A DNA stretch of 64,000 bases from Candidatus Reidiella endopervernicosa (GCF_013343005.1 NZ_CP054491.1:3144501-3208500), one strand, 5' to 3'. Positions 9,938 through 19,710 are shown, counted from the stretch's first letter. Translations and numbers: made by a program. The notes: a model not told the origin generated them from the letters alone.

Positions 9938-10213
9938 ATGGAACAAGAGATCGCCACCTATATTCTTAAGTTAAAAAAAGCAGCTGAGTCGACTCGTCAG
10001 GCCGAGGACCGCCCCCTCTACGAGCGCCATCTCGCCTGCGCCGCAGTGCTGCTTGCACTGGTCATCAGTGATGCGGAACAGACTCGAGTCAGCAGTGAGG
10101 TCGAGGCTCACGAACGCTTATGGGGAACCAGCTGGCTGGCTGACGATGTCTGCAGTGGTCCCAGAGAGGCGTGGCAACAGGTAAAAGCAGCACTGACAAG
10201 CTACACCACTTAA
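9938..10213 (+). CDS. Hypothetical protein (91 aa)
   Basis: A short soluble protein, largely helical, starting MEQEIATYILKLKKAAES. The TTAAATAGATCAG stretch upstream lacks a strong Shine-Dalgarno. No family is recognised; an Ala-rich helix (CAAVLLALVISDAEQ) is the only notable element. Codon use resembles neighbouring genes, so it is probably real. Confidence 0.5.
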   Translation: MEQEIATYILKLKKAAESTRQAEDRPLYERHLACAAVLLALVISDAEQTRVSSEVEAHERLWGTSWLADDVCSGPREAWQQVKAALTSYTT

Positions 10214-10341
10214 CAGTAGGATCCACTCAGGAAAGTAACATCCAAAATACAATCAAAAATCAAGACTAAACTACGCTGTAAACAACCGACAGATCAAATA
10301 AGATTCAATCAGTCAGAGCAGTTTCTCAAGGAGAGAGAACC

Positions 10342-10587
10342 GTGAAAAACAGAACCCTACTTTTTCTACTCGCTACAATCCTCATCAACCCACACAACGT
10401 TGTCGCAGCCTCAAAAGGCAGCCTGGCACAGTGCCAATCTGTTCAGGATCAAATTAACTACTACACCAATCTGCGTCGGGCAGGCGGCTCTGCAAGAACC
10501 ATGGAGAGCTGGAAACGATCACGCCAAAAACAGAAGGACCGTTTCACAAAACACAACTGCAAACAGTGGAGAAACAAACTCAAGTAA
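10342..10587 (+). CDS. Small exported basic protein (81 aa)
   Basis: It has a strong ribosome-binding site (AAGGAGAGAG) and a typical signal peptide (KNRTLLFLLATILI..., cleavage near VVAAS). The mature protein is about 58 residues, very basic (SWKRSRQKQKDRFTKH), with two cysteines that could form a disulfide. It is followed 33 bp later by the SGNH hydrolase gene and may be co-transcribed with it. No family recognised. Confidence 0.65.
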   Translation: MKNRTLLFLLATILINPHNVVAASKGSLAQCQSVQDQINYYTNLRRAGGSARTMESWKRSRQKQKDRFTKHNCKQWRNKLK

Positions 10588-10620
10588 AGGAATTAAATAG
10601 CCACAGCAAGGAGAACTGAG

Positions 10621-11673
10621 ATGGCCGAATACCCCTACTGGAATGAAGATGAACTAATTGCCAGCGACGACCACCCCACCCTTCTCGCTATCGGCGACTC
10701 GTGGTGCTGGTACCCGATCAACAATCTGCTCAATCCGATCAACAACCTGCTCAACCTGCACTCCACCGACTACCACGCCATTTCGTCCGCGCCAACGGCG
10801 CCAGCACAAAAGATCTCACCAAACCCGATCTACTGGAAACTCTCAGTCAGGATCTCAGCAGGGCGGGTGGTTATGGCGAAACCATCAAAGCGGCCATTAT
10901 CTCAGGCAGCGGAAATGATATTGCCGGCGAAAAGAGAATGAAGCAGTTACTGAATCCCGACTGCAGCAACGCGACAACTACCGAGAAGTGCATCAATCAG
11001 CTGGGGGGTCGCTATTTTGCGAAAGTTTGTTTTGGGCATCCAAGCCCAAGCAAACAGCAAAAACTTAACGCGACCGTTTATGCCTTCGGCGCCCCGACGT
11101 TCCTGCGTACGTTGCGTAATCACCTCTTCGCGGCTCTACACAACTCCCTCAGTGACTCTACGCCGACATAAAGCCGCTGCTGCATCTTCTTCGTCGTCCG
11201 CTCGCGCTCTCAACTACGAATATGCAGACGGCGTCGACTATCGCGGACTAACCGCCTTCGCTTCGCTATCCATGGCGGTCAGCGCCGGACTTAATACAAC
11301 AATGCAGAAGATTCGAGACAACTATGCGACCTTAATTGAATTGGCCCATTCCAAACTACCCACTGCCACGATCTTCATTCACAGCTACGACCACCCAATC
11401 CCTGACAGCAAGGCATTACGGCAACCCATGCGCACGTGCAAGGTACCCGTAGATCTGCAACGACCGCTGGCAACAGAGCTCTTCGACCGACTGGCTGATT
11501 TAATGAACGCCATCGCCTCAACCTCAGACAAGATCGAGTTTGTCGACTGTCGCAACACACTCACAGATAACGACTGGCTCAATGAACTCCATCCAACCCC
11601 ACTCGGTTTCGACAAACTGGCTGGACCTTGGGAGATTGCACTCAGAAAACGGGGATTTCTCTCACCCCGTTAA
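10621..11673 (+). pseudogene. SGNH/GDSL-type hydrolase, frameshifted and split by repeat B
   Basis: Start MAEYPYWNEDELIASDDHP, then block I LLAIGDSWCWYP (GDS nucleophile serine). A one-base shift near 10785 moves the frame to FVRANGASTKDLTK; block III follows as SGSGNDIAGEK (GxND). Repeat B then interrupts after KCINQL, and the protein resumes AGLNTTMQKIRDNY... and ends with the His of block V (LHPTPLGFDKLA). All catalytic blocks survive, so without the frameshift and the repeat this would be a normal ~257-residue esterase-like protein. Removing 11005-11284 rejoins CAG CTG-GCC GGA in frame. There is also a short tandem repeat, NLLNPINNLLN. Confidence 0.8.
11005..11284 (+). repeat. 280-bp interspersed repeat, copy B (inside SGNH hydrolase, sense)
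   Basis: Plus orientation, the same sense as the host gene. Left flank CAGCTGG, the only copy not preceded by CG; right flank CCGGAC. The A of GGAGTCGC is G here, and one T is missing in the left stem. Right-end subtype 2 (TTCGCTTCGCTATCC loop). Confidence 0.95.
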
Positions 11674-11822
11674 CTAATGCGTCAGATAATAGACAAGCAA
11701 TCAGCCCTATCTCATAGACGGCTCAGATCTTGACTATCAGATCTATTTCTGACCGACCAGCATCTAAAAATCAGGTCGGAGTTGGAGAGCGACTCCAACC
11801 TCTGTTTAGTTACAAATCGTGA

Positions 11823-12962
11823 TCAAGATTGAAGCACACGCAAAATAACAAATTTCTCGTTCGACTCGATATTTTGCACGCGGCCAAACAGCCGCTTTAG
11901 CGTGGTGTGATAGCCGAGATGACGATTACCGATTACCCACAGCTCACCGCCTCTGCGCAGTACTCGCTTTGACTCCCTGAACATACTCATGGCGATCTGA
12001 TCACCGACCGCCTGCTGCTGGTGGAAAGGGGGATTGCAAAGAATCAAATCAACCGATTCCACTGCAAACTCTTCCAATCCATCACCCACGGAAAATTGGG
12101 CCGATCTTGAATCACCAAAGGCAGTTTCAAAATTCTGCTGCGCAGAGGCGACCGCCATAAACGACTCATCGACAAAGTGGATCGATGCCTGTGGATTTTT
12201 CTCTGCAGCGATCAGTCCGACCACACCGTTACCACAACCGAGATCGACGATCTCTTTCGCTTCTGGCATCTGCGGCAAATGCTGCAGAAAAAAGCGGGTG
12301 CCAATATCGAGTGAGTCGCGTGAGAAGACGTTGGCGTGATTACATATCCGATAGTCACTCCCCTCCAGGGTGTAGCAGTGTGGATAGGGGTTCTCAGGCA
12401 TCTTTAACGAACCATCAGGCTGGGCAATGATCAGCTTCGCCTTCTTCTTGGCCAGCGATGTGGTGGTTGGTCCTACCAAACGCTCGATCAGCTTCCAGAC
12501 CGAGCTGGGTAACAACTTGACCATACCGGCGAAGATCAGCTGACTCGTAGGTGTCAGGTGGGGTGCCAGCTCAATCAGCTGATGCTCCAGCAGTGCCAAC
12601 GTCTTTGGCACCTTGATCAACACCAGATCGAACTCACCCTGCAGTTCATCGAGTGCACTCAACAACGTTACGGCACTGTCTGCTAGACCATTTTCCTGCA
12701 GATTCATTCGAGTTGCTGCCTGCGATAGCCATGAATCACTGATCGCCGTCGGAGCATATTCAGCTAGCGTTACCGCCAGCGCACCAAAGCTGTCATTAAC
12801 GATGGCGACACGAGATCCCGCAACCGGCAATTGCTGCTCATTAAGATGGTTGAGAAGATACTCATCGGCCGCATCCCAGGCGCGTAAAAGTTCGCGTCTG
12901 CGCTTCGGTAGTCGTTTCAGTACGACACTAGCCTGTGGGAAATTTGCCTGCTCTTCTATCAA
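11823..12962 (-). CDS. rlmG: 23S rRNA (guanine-N2)-methyltransferase RlmG
   Basis: The RsmC/RlmG architecture is complete. The N-terminal pseudo-methyltransferase domain begins LLRAWDAADEYLLNHL (the RlmG start pattern). The catalytic C-terminal domain has the SAM loop DLGCGNGVVGLIAA and the NPPFHQQQ motif IV. It would modify G1835 of 23S rRNA. I choose a TTG start at 12962 (LIEEQANFP) because AAGGAG precedes it by about 7 bases and it follows the LysR stop by 4 bases; the longer frame would overlap that gene. The product is about 379 residues, as expected. Confidence 0.9.
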   Translation of the reverse strand: MIEEQANFPQASVVLKRLPKRRRELLRAWDAADEYLLNHLNEQQLPVAGSRVAIVNDSFGALAVTLAEYAPTAISDSWLSQAATRMNLQENGLADSAVTLLSALDELQGEFDLVLIKVPKTLALLEHQLIELAPHLTPTSQLIFAGMVKLLPSSVWKLIERLVGPTTTSLAKKKAKLIIAQPDGSLKMPENPYPHCYTLEGSDYRICNHANVFSRDSLDIGTRFFLQHLPQMPEAKEIVDLGCGNGVVGLIAAEKNPQASIHFVDESFMAVASAQQNFETAFGDSRSAQFSVGDGLEEFAVESVDLILCNPPFHQQQAVGDQIAMSMFRESKRVLRRGGELWVIGNRHLGYHTTLKRLFGRVQNIESNEKFVILRVLQS

Positions 12963-12966
12963 ACCT

Positions 12967-13877
12967 CTACTCCTTGGCATGGCTTTTTTCACGCAGCAAC
13001 TCAACAAATGCCTCGCTTACTGCACTGTTGAGATTGGAGCGGGTACGCGCGATCCACAACGTTCGTTTGATGCGCAGCCCCTGGATCTTGATGTGGTAGA
13101 GCGTCCCGGCTGCGAGTGCATCCTTAACCGCAAAGCGCGGCAGAAAGCTGACGTGTTTGCCGTGCTCAAGAATCTCGACAATGGTATCGGTCGAACCGAC
13201 CTCCATCGCAATCGAGAGCCTTTCTATGCCGATATCGGCCAGCGCCTTATCGAGCAGAATACGCATCGACGATTTCGCCTCACGCAGCACACAGTCGAGC
13301 TCTGATAGATCGGTGACTGGCAACAGATCACCCTCCCAGAGCGGGTGGCTCGACCACAGACCAGCAACAACTCATCGTCGAGCCACTTCTGTACCAGTAC
13401 ATCGGGATGGTCGGGCGCCTGCTCAAGCAGTGCCAGATCGGCCATGCCTGTCGCCAGACGGGTCTGAATACGTCGCGTGTACCCCATACGACTCTCAATC
13501 CGATACTCGGGGTGGGCCTCCGCAAAGGCGATCAGCAACGTGGGTAGCAGATGTTCACCGATGGAGAAGTTGACCTCGAGGCGTAGCCGGTTCTGACCAG
13601 CCTGCAGAAATTCCAGATCGTCGAGCAGCGTGGTCTGATGATCGAGCACCAGACGGGCGTAGGAGTAGACCCGCTTTCCCGCCGGCGTCAGCTCCAGCCG
13701 CCGCCCTTCGCGCTGCATTAACTTAATCCCGTAACAGGTATCGAGCGCACGCAGTCGCTTAGTCACGGCGGGCTGACCGACATGCAGCGACTGCGCCGCC
13801 TCCTCCACGCCACCGCGCTCTACAACCGCTCTCAAGGTAGCCAGCCCCTTCAGGTCCGGAAGGCTTCTATATTCCAT
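12967..13877 (-). pseudogene. LysR-family regulator with one frameshift
   Basis: The N-terminal winged helix-turn-helix is intact (LATLRAVVERGGVEEAAQSL...VGQPAVTKRLRALD), then the effector-binding domain runs to LLLVCG near 13350. One base later the frame shifts, and the other frame carries the rest (HPLWEGDLLPVTDL... to the stop at 12967). The shift may be a sequencing error, because both halves are well conserved. The gene is divergent from the SLC13 permease at 14147, its likely target, and its stop nearly touches the rlmG start. Confidence 0.85.
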
Positions 13878-13913
13878 TTAGGAATATTAGAGTATTTCTA
13901 TTCATTTGAATAG
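13870..13913. promoter_or_regulatory. Two palindromic LysR-type operator boxes
   Basis: Two dyads sit at the start of the LysR gene: TATTCCATTTAGGAATA (13870-13886, overlapping the start codon at 13877) and CTATTCATTTGAATAG (13898-13913). Both contain T-N11-A arrangements typical of LysR sites. They are ~235 bp from the divergent permease start, so autoregulation is the safest inference. Confidence 0.5.
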
Positions 13914-14146
13914 CATCGAGACACTAGGCATTATTCGCCACCATCAATCTATTTCTGGCACGCAACCAGCCATAGTTTGGCACTTGGTTTGACCTTTGTT
14001 TTCCTGTGGGGAATATTTTGGTTCAGACCGAAACCCAACGACAAATGTCTTTTCACGAGAGGCCTTCCCCTCGTGTGGAGCCGTTTTTTGTTCTGCTGTT
14101 GCGTGCTGTTTGACCGTTTTATCAAAGAGTTAGGAGTTATCCCGTA

Positions 14147-16135
14147 ATGAATGCCCTTGCCGATGAAGAGCAGACCAAGGCCCGCCCGACCAAGACCAAT
14201 CTCAAGCAGTGGATCGCTGCCGCGATCTTCGCTCTGATCGCAATCGGCCTCGCCCAGGTGGTTCCTACCATCGAGATCGCCTGGGTCTGTGCGGTACTGA
14301 TGCTGACTATCTACCTGTTCGCCTTTGAAGTAGTCGGTGTCGATGTCGCCGCCGCCTCGGTGATGGTGCTGCTTGGTCTCACCTCGCTGCTCGCCCCACT
14401 CATGGGGCTGCAGCAGGGGCTGGTCGATACCAACAACCTCTTCAACGGCTTCGCCTCTAACGCAGTGATGTCGATCATCGCGGTGATGATCATCGGTGCC
14501 GGGCTCGACAAGACCGGCATCATGAGCAAGGTCGCCGGCTTCATCCTCAAGGTCGGTGGCACCACCGAGGGGCGCATCATCCCGATCATCTCCAGCACCG
14601 TCGGCTTCATCTCCTCGTTCATGCAGAACGTCGGTGCTGCTGCACTGTTCCTGCCGGTCGTCTCGCGCATCTCGGCCCGCTCTGGCCTGCCGATGTCACG
14701 TCTGCTGATGCCGATGGGCTTCACTGCCATTCTCGGCGGCACTGTCACCATGGTCGGCTCAAGCCCACTGATTCTGCTCAATGACCTGATACTCACCTCC
14801 AACCAGGCGCTGCCCGATGCGCAGCAGATGGAGACCTTCGGCCTCTTCTCGGTCACCCCGATCGGTCTGGCACTGGTCGCCACCGGTATCATCTACTTCG
14901 TCATTGCCGGTCGCTTCGTGCTGCCAACCAGTAAAGGTGATGAGGATGTCACCTCGGGCCAACAGACGATGGACTACTTTGACCAGCTCTATGGGGTTGA
15001 GTACGGCGTCTACGAAGTACTGGTGCCCGCCGACAGCCGCCTGATCGGCATGAGCCTTGATGAGATCGAGGGAACCTGCAAGGTTCGCATCGTCGCAATA
15101 GAGAAGGGAGATGGCCTTCGCTTCGGCGCGCAGAGCGTCGACCGCTCCACCGGCATCGATGCCGGTACCGTGCTTGGCGTGCTCGGTGACAACACCAATC
15201 TCGAAAATTTCGTCGAGAAGTCCAAGGTCGATGTAAAGCCCGAGCTCGACATTTTTGCCGATGCCCTGGTGCCGAATAAATCGGGTATCGCCGAGGTAGT
15301 TATCCCGCCCGGTTCGAACCTGATCGGCAAGAGCGCGCGCGATGTCTGGATGCGCAAGAGCTACGGCCTTTCGCTGATGGCAATCCACCGCGGCGGTGAG
15401 ACGATCACCCGAGAGGGTGGCGGCGTACGTGATACCCCGTTCCAGGCCGGTGATGCCCTGGTGGTACACACCACCTGGGCCGATCTCGCCCACCTCGAGA
15501 ACGATCGTAACTTCGTTGTTGTCACCACCGAGTATCCGCACGAGGAGGTTCGCCCCCACAAGCTCGGCTTCGCCGGTCTCTTCTTCGGCATCGCCCTCTG
15601 CCTGGTTCTCTTCACCGACCTGCGCCTCTCGGTTGCACTGCTGACCGGTGCGATCGGCATGGTACTGACCAAGGTATTGAGCATTGAAGAGGCCTATGAG
15701 GCAGTCAGCTGGAAGACCGTCTTTCTACTTGCATCTCTAATCCCGCTCGGCCTCGCGGTTGAAACCACCGGCACCGCCAAGTGGATTGCTGAGCAGGTAC
15801 TCGCCGTTGTCGGTGATCAACCGATCTGGGTCATCCAGGCCGCTGTTGCCGTACTCGCCACCTTCTTCACCCTGGTGATGTCAAATGTCGGCGCGACCGT
15901 GCTGCTGGTACCACTGGCGGTTAACATCGCACTCGGTGTCGGTGCCAACCCAGCGGTGTTTGCACTCACCGTTGCTATCGCAACCTCCAACTCCTTCCTG
16001 ATCCCGACCCACCAGGTCAACGCCCTGATCATGGGCCCTGGCGGTTATCGCGTGCCTGACTTCATGAAGGCGGGCGGCATTATGACCGTGCTGTTCCTGA
16101 TCGTGATGATGATCATGATGAACATCATCTTCTAA
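14147..16135 (+). CDS. SLC13/DASS-type permease with two TrkA-C (RCK-C) domains
   Basis: 662 residues. An N-terminal membrane half (about residues 20-260) carries the family motif NVGAAALFLPVV and GGTVTMVGSSPLILLND. Two TrkA-C domains follow (about 285-455: YEVLVPADSRLIGMSLDEIE and AEVVIPPGSNLIGKSARDVW). The second membrane half has MSNVGATVLLVPLA and ATSNSFLIPTHQVNAL. This arrangement is typical of bacterial sulfate or anion transporters of the SLC13 group; sulfate is possible but not shown. The gene is divergent from the LysR gene and ends at a strong terminator. Its last 23 codons are duplicated at 22655-22723. Confidence 0.88.
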   Translation: MNALADEEQTKARPTKTNLKQWIAAAIFALIAIGLAQVVPTIEIAWVCAVLMLTIYLFAFEVVGVDVAAASVMVLLGLTSLLAPLMGLQQGLVDTNNLFNGFASNAVMSIIAVMIIGAGLDKTGIMSKVAGFILKVGGTTEGRIIPIISSTVGFISSFMQNVGAAALFLPVVSRISARSGLPMSRLLMPMGFTAILGGTVTMVGSSPLILLNDLILTSNQALPDAQQMETFGLFSVTPIGLALVATGIIYFVIAGRFVLPTSKGDEDVTSGQQTMDYFDQLYGVEYGVYEVLVPADSRLIGMSLDEIEGTCKVRIVAIEKGDGLRFGAQSVDRSTGIDAGTVLGVLGDNTNLENFVEKSKVDVKPELDIFADALVPNKSGIAEVVIPPGSNLIGKSARDVWMRKSYGLSLMAIHRGGETITREGGGVRDTPFQAGDALVVHTTWADLAHLENDRNFVVVTTEYPHEEVRPHKLGFAGLFFGIALCLVLFTDLRLSVALLTGAIGMVLTKVLSIEEAYEAVSWKTVFLLASLIPLGLAVETTGTAKWIAEQVLAVVGDQPIWVIQAAVAVLATFFTLVMSNVGATVLLVPLAVNIALGVGANPAVFALTVAIATSNSFLIPTHQVNALIMGPGGYRVPDFMKAGGIMTVLFLIVMMIMMNIIF

Positions 16136-16157
16136 GTGGGCAGAGTCAATCATCTTC

Positions 16158-16183
16158 AAAAAGCCCGGCTCTGCCGGGCTTTT
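16158..16183 (+). terminator. Rho-independent terminator after the SLC13 permease
   Basis: The stem AAAAGCCCGG/CCGGGCTTTT with loop CTCTG is followed by T-rich sequence 22 bp after the stop codon. It could also serve the convergent PilZ gene. Confidence 0.85.
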
Positions 16184-16205
16184 GTTGACTACTCCCTGTT
16201 ACGAC

Positions 16206-16586
16206 TTAACCCTCATCAATCGAGTGCTCCAGAAAAGCGGTCAACAACTCACTCTCTTCCTCGCCAGTCTCTAGCAATAGGAAACCGCAACGGTACTCAT
16301 TCTGCGAACGGCGCTGTTTGTGCACCATGCGACAGCGGTAGTTGAATGTCTTCGTCTCGCCCTGATACGTGAGTGTGAAACGGAGCTCGATCTCGACCGG
16401 GAAGCGCGCTCGCCCACTAACTGGATCGAGAGCCTCAAGGTGGTCGATAGCGGCCTGATCGCACAGCAGTGCAAGCCCCTGTTGCGATAGCTCGATCAAA
16501 TCGACACGTCTGCACATACCCGAGGCGTTGATCGCCTCGGCGCTCAGTGAGAGCGCGATTCGCTGATATCGTCGCCTGTTCTCCAT
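16206..16586 (-). CDS. PilZ domain protein (single domain)
   Basis: 126 residues, essentially one PilZ domain. The N-terminal arginine motif is NRRRYQRI (RxxxR), followed by the (D/N)xSxxG-like ELSQQG near residue 35, so it probably binds c-di-GMP, although the Asp/Asn position is Glu. The window has several c-di-GMP enzymes (34-38.8 kb, 53.2 kb) that could supply the signal. A damaged second copy lies at 22805-23195. Confidence 0.8.
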   Translation of the reverse strand: MENRRRYQRIALSLSAEAINASGMCRRVDLIELSQQGLALLCDQAAIDHLEALDPVSGRARFPVEIELRFTLTYQGETKTFNYRCRMVHKQRRSQNEYRCGFLLLETGEEESELLTAFLEHSIDEG

Positions 16587-16709
16587 TACCTATCCACAAT
16601 CCACAAAAACATATCTATCTTCTCTAAACCTACACTCGGAGAGGATGGGAAACTGTGACCGGAGCAGAGTTTTCCGTACTCTGGCACTTAGATTGCGCCA
16701 ATATGCTCC

Positions 16710-16800
16710 TGTTCGTGTAGGCCTGCAGCTTCTCCAGCAGTATAGGCAAGACCGAGGCGTTTGCCGTCAGCCCAGTGACCATGGTGAAGGCGGTGTTATT
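16710..16800 (-). pseudogene. Remnant of an RND transporter 3' end (duplicate 1)
   Basis: The minus strand reads NTAFTMVTGLTANASVLPIL then LEKLQAYTNRS, which matches the last helix of the RND exporter at 24980-27466. Only about 30 residues remain. It follows PilZ just as a second remnant (23314-23460) follows the PilZ pseudogene. The rest of 16587-17010 holds no recognisable gene. Confidence 0.75.
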
Positions 16801-17010
16801 AGAAACAGGTATACTGTTCCGGCCTTACACAAGGCAGAAACCTTCGACCATCTGACCCTCCAGCGAGAAACCGTGGGCCGCACCGTCGACCATGTCGGTG
16901 AGATTGAAGAGATGACCACAGATGAGCGGTCACACTCATTCTATTTATAGAACTTCTACCAACGCAAAGAACCTAGTATCCTGAGCGCCATAAAGAGATG
17001 GAGTGGAAAA

Positions 17011-17790
17011 ATGATGAACACTTTCGTGAAACCGTTTGCCGGCCTGTTACTTTGCCTCAGCCTGGGTTTCTCAGCCACAGCTCTGGCTGCAAAAGAGGCT
17101 ACGGCGAACATGCCTACTGTGCAGCAGACCGACATTAAGATTGGAACGGGCGAGGTCGTCACCCGATTCTCCACACCGAGTGTGCACTACACCGGCAAGC
17201 TGATGGATGGCACCAAGTTCGACTCCTCGCTCGACCGCGACAAACCCTTCCAGTTCACCGTGGGTGCCGGAAAGGTGATCCCCGGCTGGGAGATGGGTGT
17301 AATCGGCATGAAGGTGGGCGGCATACGTGAACTGGTGATCCCATCGCAGCTGGCCTATGGCAAACGCGGTGCCGGTGACGTGATTCCTCCCGATGCCACC
17401 CTGAAGTTCGAGATTGAACTGCTCGCTGTCGAGCCAGCGAAATTTGCCAGTATCGACAACAGCGAACTCAAAACAATGCTGGCACGTGGTGCCAAGCTGG
17501 TGGATATCCGCCGTCCAGATGAATGGAAACAGACCGGCGTGGTCGAAGGCAGTATTTTGATGACAGCCTTTGATAGCAGAGGACGCATCATGAAGGGCTT
17601 CCCGGATAGCTTCTTTGAGCAGTTCTCAGCCGAAGATGAGGTCGTGCTGATCTGCCGCACCGGCAATCGTACATCAGTACTCTCCAACCTGCTCAGCACC
17701 CAGGCTGGCTTCACCAATATCTTCAATGTGGAGCATGGGATTACGCACTGGATCAAGGAGAGAGGCCCGGTTGTAAAAGCCAAACTGTGA
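17011..17790 (+). CDS. Exported FKBP-type prolyl isomerase fused to a rhodanese domain
   Basis: 259 residues. Signal peptide ([19 protein letters not shown]), then an FKBP domain (residues ~40-140: [50 protein letters not shown]; the binding-pocket residues are present). A rhodanese domain follows (~150-255: [12 protein letters not shown], active-site loop CRTGNR with catalytic Cys). It should act in the periplasm, combining peptide-bond isomerisation with sulfur transfer or redox handling; how the two activities cooperate is not known. A good ribosome-binding site is not obvious. It stands alone beside the accessory island. Confidence 0.9.
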   Translation: MMNTFVKPFAGLLLCLSLGFSATALAAKEATANMPTVQQTDIKIGTGEVVTRFSTPSVHYTGKLMDGTKFDSSLDRDKPFQFTVGAGKVIPGWEMGVIGMKVGGIRELVIPSQLAYGKRGAGDVIPPDATLKFEIELLAVEPAKFASIDNSELKTMLARGAKLVDIRRPDEWKQTGVVEGSILMTAFDSRGRIMKGFPDSFFEQFSAEDEVVLICRTGNRTSVLSNLLSTQAGFTNIFNVEHGITHWIKERGPVVKAKL

Positions 17791-17907
17791 CTACCGGAAA
17801 TCCAGTAAAGTTGGGTTGTGAACTTTCGGAATCGAAGGAAGTCCAGTCGCTTATTAAAAGCACCCGTTAAACTGGGGATGTTCATACTGACCCTTTAGGT
17901 TCGGTAA

Positions 17908-18288
17908 TTATTGGCTTGTCTTTTCTAAGTAAAACAAGAGAAAAAGAATCAATAACATATGTATACCCGGCAAGACATATATGATGTATACCGCACCAAC
18001 TTCAAAGCCTAGAGTAATAATAAATTTATCACTAAGCACCAAGGACACAACTGGAATTACAGCCAGCAACTTCGAAGCACCTAAATAACTAGCCCTCAAA
18101 TAAAACAACAAAGTAAAGACCGACACCACAACAACAGAAACGAATATTGATACATAAAGATACGTATCACCAAAATTCATCGCTAAAACCCTGTTTAATA
18201 TAACCACCCCAACCACAGAGCCAAGAAACCACAATACAAACTTCTTTCTCGTCATATCAGAAGCAATCATAATAGTGTCAAACATCAT
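17908..18288 (-). CDS. Hypothetical membrane protein (126 aa)
   Basis: Four predicted membrane helices (FVLWFLGSVVGVVILNRVL; VSIFVSVVVVSVFTLLFYL; LLAVIPVVSLVLSD; VLPGIHMLLILFLLFYL). It is AT-rich like the rest of the island. No family recognised; the start may be internal (MTRKKF). Confidence 0.55.
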   Translation of the reverse strand: MMFDTIMIASDMTRKKFVLWFLGSVVGVVILNRVLAMNFGDTYLYVSIFVSVVVVSVFTLLFYLRASYLGASKLLAVIPVVSLVLSDKFIITLGFEVGAVYIIYVLPGIHMLLILFLLFYLEKTSQ

Positions 18289-18292
18289 AAAT

Positions 18293-18703
18293 TTAATGAA
18301 CGGGCAACAATGATGTTGCCTTACATATAGCTGTTGCAGCTAACGAGAGACTCCCATACTTATTAACTAAGGATTTTTCAATATTGCTTGATGCAGCTGC
18401 AGCGGCATCACCCAAGAAAAACACCTTCAATAGGGTTAACTGCCTAATCGATCCTATGATAGGAACATCAGTAGTCCCATAATCCCTCAAAGGAACTGAA
18501 GTATTAAATGTGACTGAACCACCATTTCTTGGATACCAAATCCTCTTCACCTCTTCACCTTCACAACCCTCATCAATTTCTCTACATAAAATACGCAATC
18601 CGCACCCTGAAGAGACATTCAGCCAAAAGGTGCCGGAGTGATTAAATCTTAACCAACTCCCTTTTTGGCCTTCCTCGCGACATTTGCCCAAGCTTAAAAC
18701 CAT
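18293..18703 (-). CDS. Hypothetical protein, uncertain start
   Basis: The frame ends just before the 126-aa membrane protein. The first ~20 codons overlap the tail of the RAYT gene and the REP-like repeat, so the true start, if the gene is real, is near 18620 or later (VSSGCGLRILCREIDEGCEG). Four cysteines lie close together, then a Gly/Ala-rich tail. No family recognised. Confidence 0.3.
   Translation of the reverse strand: MVLSLGKCREEGQKGSWLRFNHSGTFWLNVSSGCGLRILCREIDEGCEGEEVKRIWYPRNGGSVTFNTSVPLRDYGTTDVPIIGSIRQLTLLKVFFLGDAAAAASSNIEKSLVNKYGSLSLAATAICKATSLLPVH
18625..18650 (+). repeat. REP-like repeat on the 3' side of the RAYT gene
   Basis: GGTGCCGGAGTGATTAAA matches the inverted copy upstream of the RAYT gene (19686-19710) and the paired copy at 22606-22655, with one mismatch. 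Flanking REP-like repeats in opposite orientation are typical of RAYT genes. Confidence 0.65.
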
Positions 18704-19622
18704 ACTTTTCTTCTATTTCCACCTTAAACCTATCATCACCAATAGGCTGGCAATACTCACCCGCTTTTCTTCGGGGAGTCGCTATTTTTGCGAAAGTTTG
18801 TTTTGGGCATCCAAGCCCAAGCAAACAGCAAAAACTTAACGCGACCATTTATGCCTACGGCGCCCCGACCGTCCTGCGTTCGTTGCCTAATCACCTCTTC
18901 GCGGCTCTACACAACTCCCTCAGTGACTCTACGCCGACATAAAGCCGCTGCTGCATCTTCTTCGTCGTTCGCTCGCGCTCTCAACTACGAATATGCAGAC
19001 GGCGTCGACTATCGCGGACTAACCGCCTTCGCTTCGCTATCCATGGCGGTCAGCGATGGCATGAACATCATGTTCAGAAAGTTGACACTTAAATAACTCA
19101 CGATAGACAAAACATCGCGACTCCTTGTCTTTGTCAAGTCTTAAGTATTCAGCATGAGGCACGAGCGCACTATCTCTACCCCAGGCATTTACCATATAGC
19201 TCGACCATTTATAATCCTCTGGCTTTGCCACCATGTTTTGCCACAACTGGATTTAACTCAATATAACGCATGCACGTGAGCAAATAACGCTCACTTTGAA
19301 CCAAACTTGATTTATGCCTACCTTCCCAAATTGTGCCACTACGCCTGTAAGTTCGATTAAAGTAATAGGCATACCGACTGCCCACGACACTCATCGCTTT
19401 TGATATCGACTCTTCTGTATCGGGAGTAACAAGAAAGTGTATATGGTTAGTCATCAGGCAATAGGCATGCACTGATACTCCATAGCGCTTCGCACATGTT
19501 TTCCAAAGGCTTAAGTAATACTGGTAGTTCTCTGCGTCAACAAAACAGGCTTCTCGATTATTGCCCCTCTGGACAATATGGCAAGGCAAGCCTGATAGAT
19601 ACATCCGTTCTCTTCTTGGCAT
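18642..19622 (-). pseudogene. REP-associated tyrosine transposase (RAYT, Y1 HUH), frameshifted and split by repeat C
   Basis: N-terminus MPRRERMYLSGLPCHIVQRG, then the HUH motif HIHFLVTP and YIELNPVVA. An extra A in AAAAC near 19230 shifts the frame; the other frame continues MVAKPEDYKWSSY..., up to SEHDVHAI. Copy C interrupts there, and the C-terminal tail GDDRFKVEIEEKYG...RGRPKR resumes at 18774 downward and ends at 18642. The whole domain would be about 230 residues, normal for RAYT. REP-like repeats lie on both sides in opposite orientation. The enzyme is a single-strand transposase that mobilises REP sequences; here it is probably inactive. Confidence 0.88.
18774..19055 (+). repeat. 280-bp interspersed repeat, copy C (inside RAYT gene, antisense)
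   Basis: Plus orientation, opposite to the host gene. Left flank TCTTCG, right flank ATGGC. The host frame is restored if the unit is taken one base shorter. Right-end subtype 2, with TATCGCGGAC before the right hairpin. Confidence 0.95.
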
Positions 19623-19685
19623 TCGCAGCTCCTTTCTTCGACCTAATAAATAGGGCTATTAGGAGATTAACGGATAATTGGTTAT

Positions 19686-19710
19686 TTTTAATCCCTCCGG
19701 CACCTTTATT
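19686..19710 (-). repeat. REP-like repeat on the 5' side of the RAYT gene
   Basis: TTTTAATCCCTCCGGCACC is the inverted version of the repeat at 18625-18650. It lies about 65 bp upstream of the RAYT start. The rest of 19623-19905 shows no gene. Confidence 0.65.

Noticed and set aside
11017-11223. A ~68-residue ORF (MRKFVLGIQAQ... LNYE) that appears in most 280-bp repeat copies
   Set aside because: Its frame is broken by 1-base indels in copies B, F, I, K and N, there is no consistent ribosome-binding site, and changes keep the hairpins rather than codons. It is a shadow of the repeat.
16645-16950. Plus-strand ORF of 101 aa after the PilZ gene
   Set aside because: The opposite strand matches the RND exporter C-terminus; the plus ORF is its shadow.
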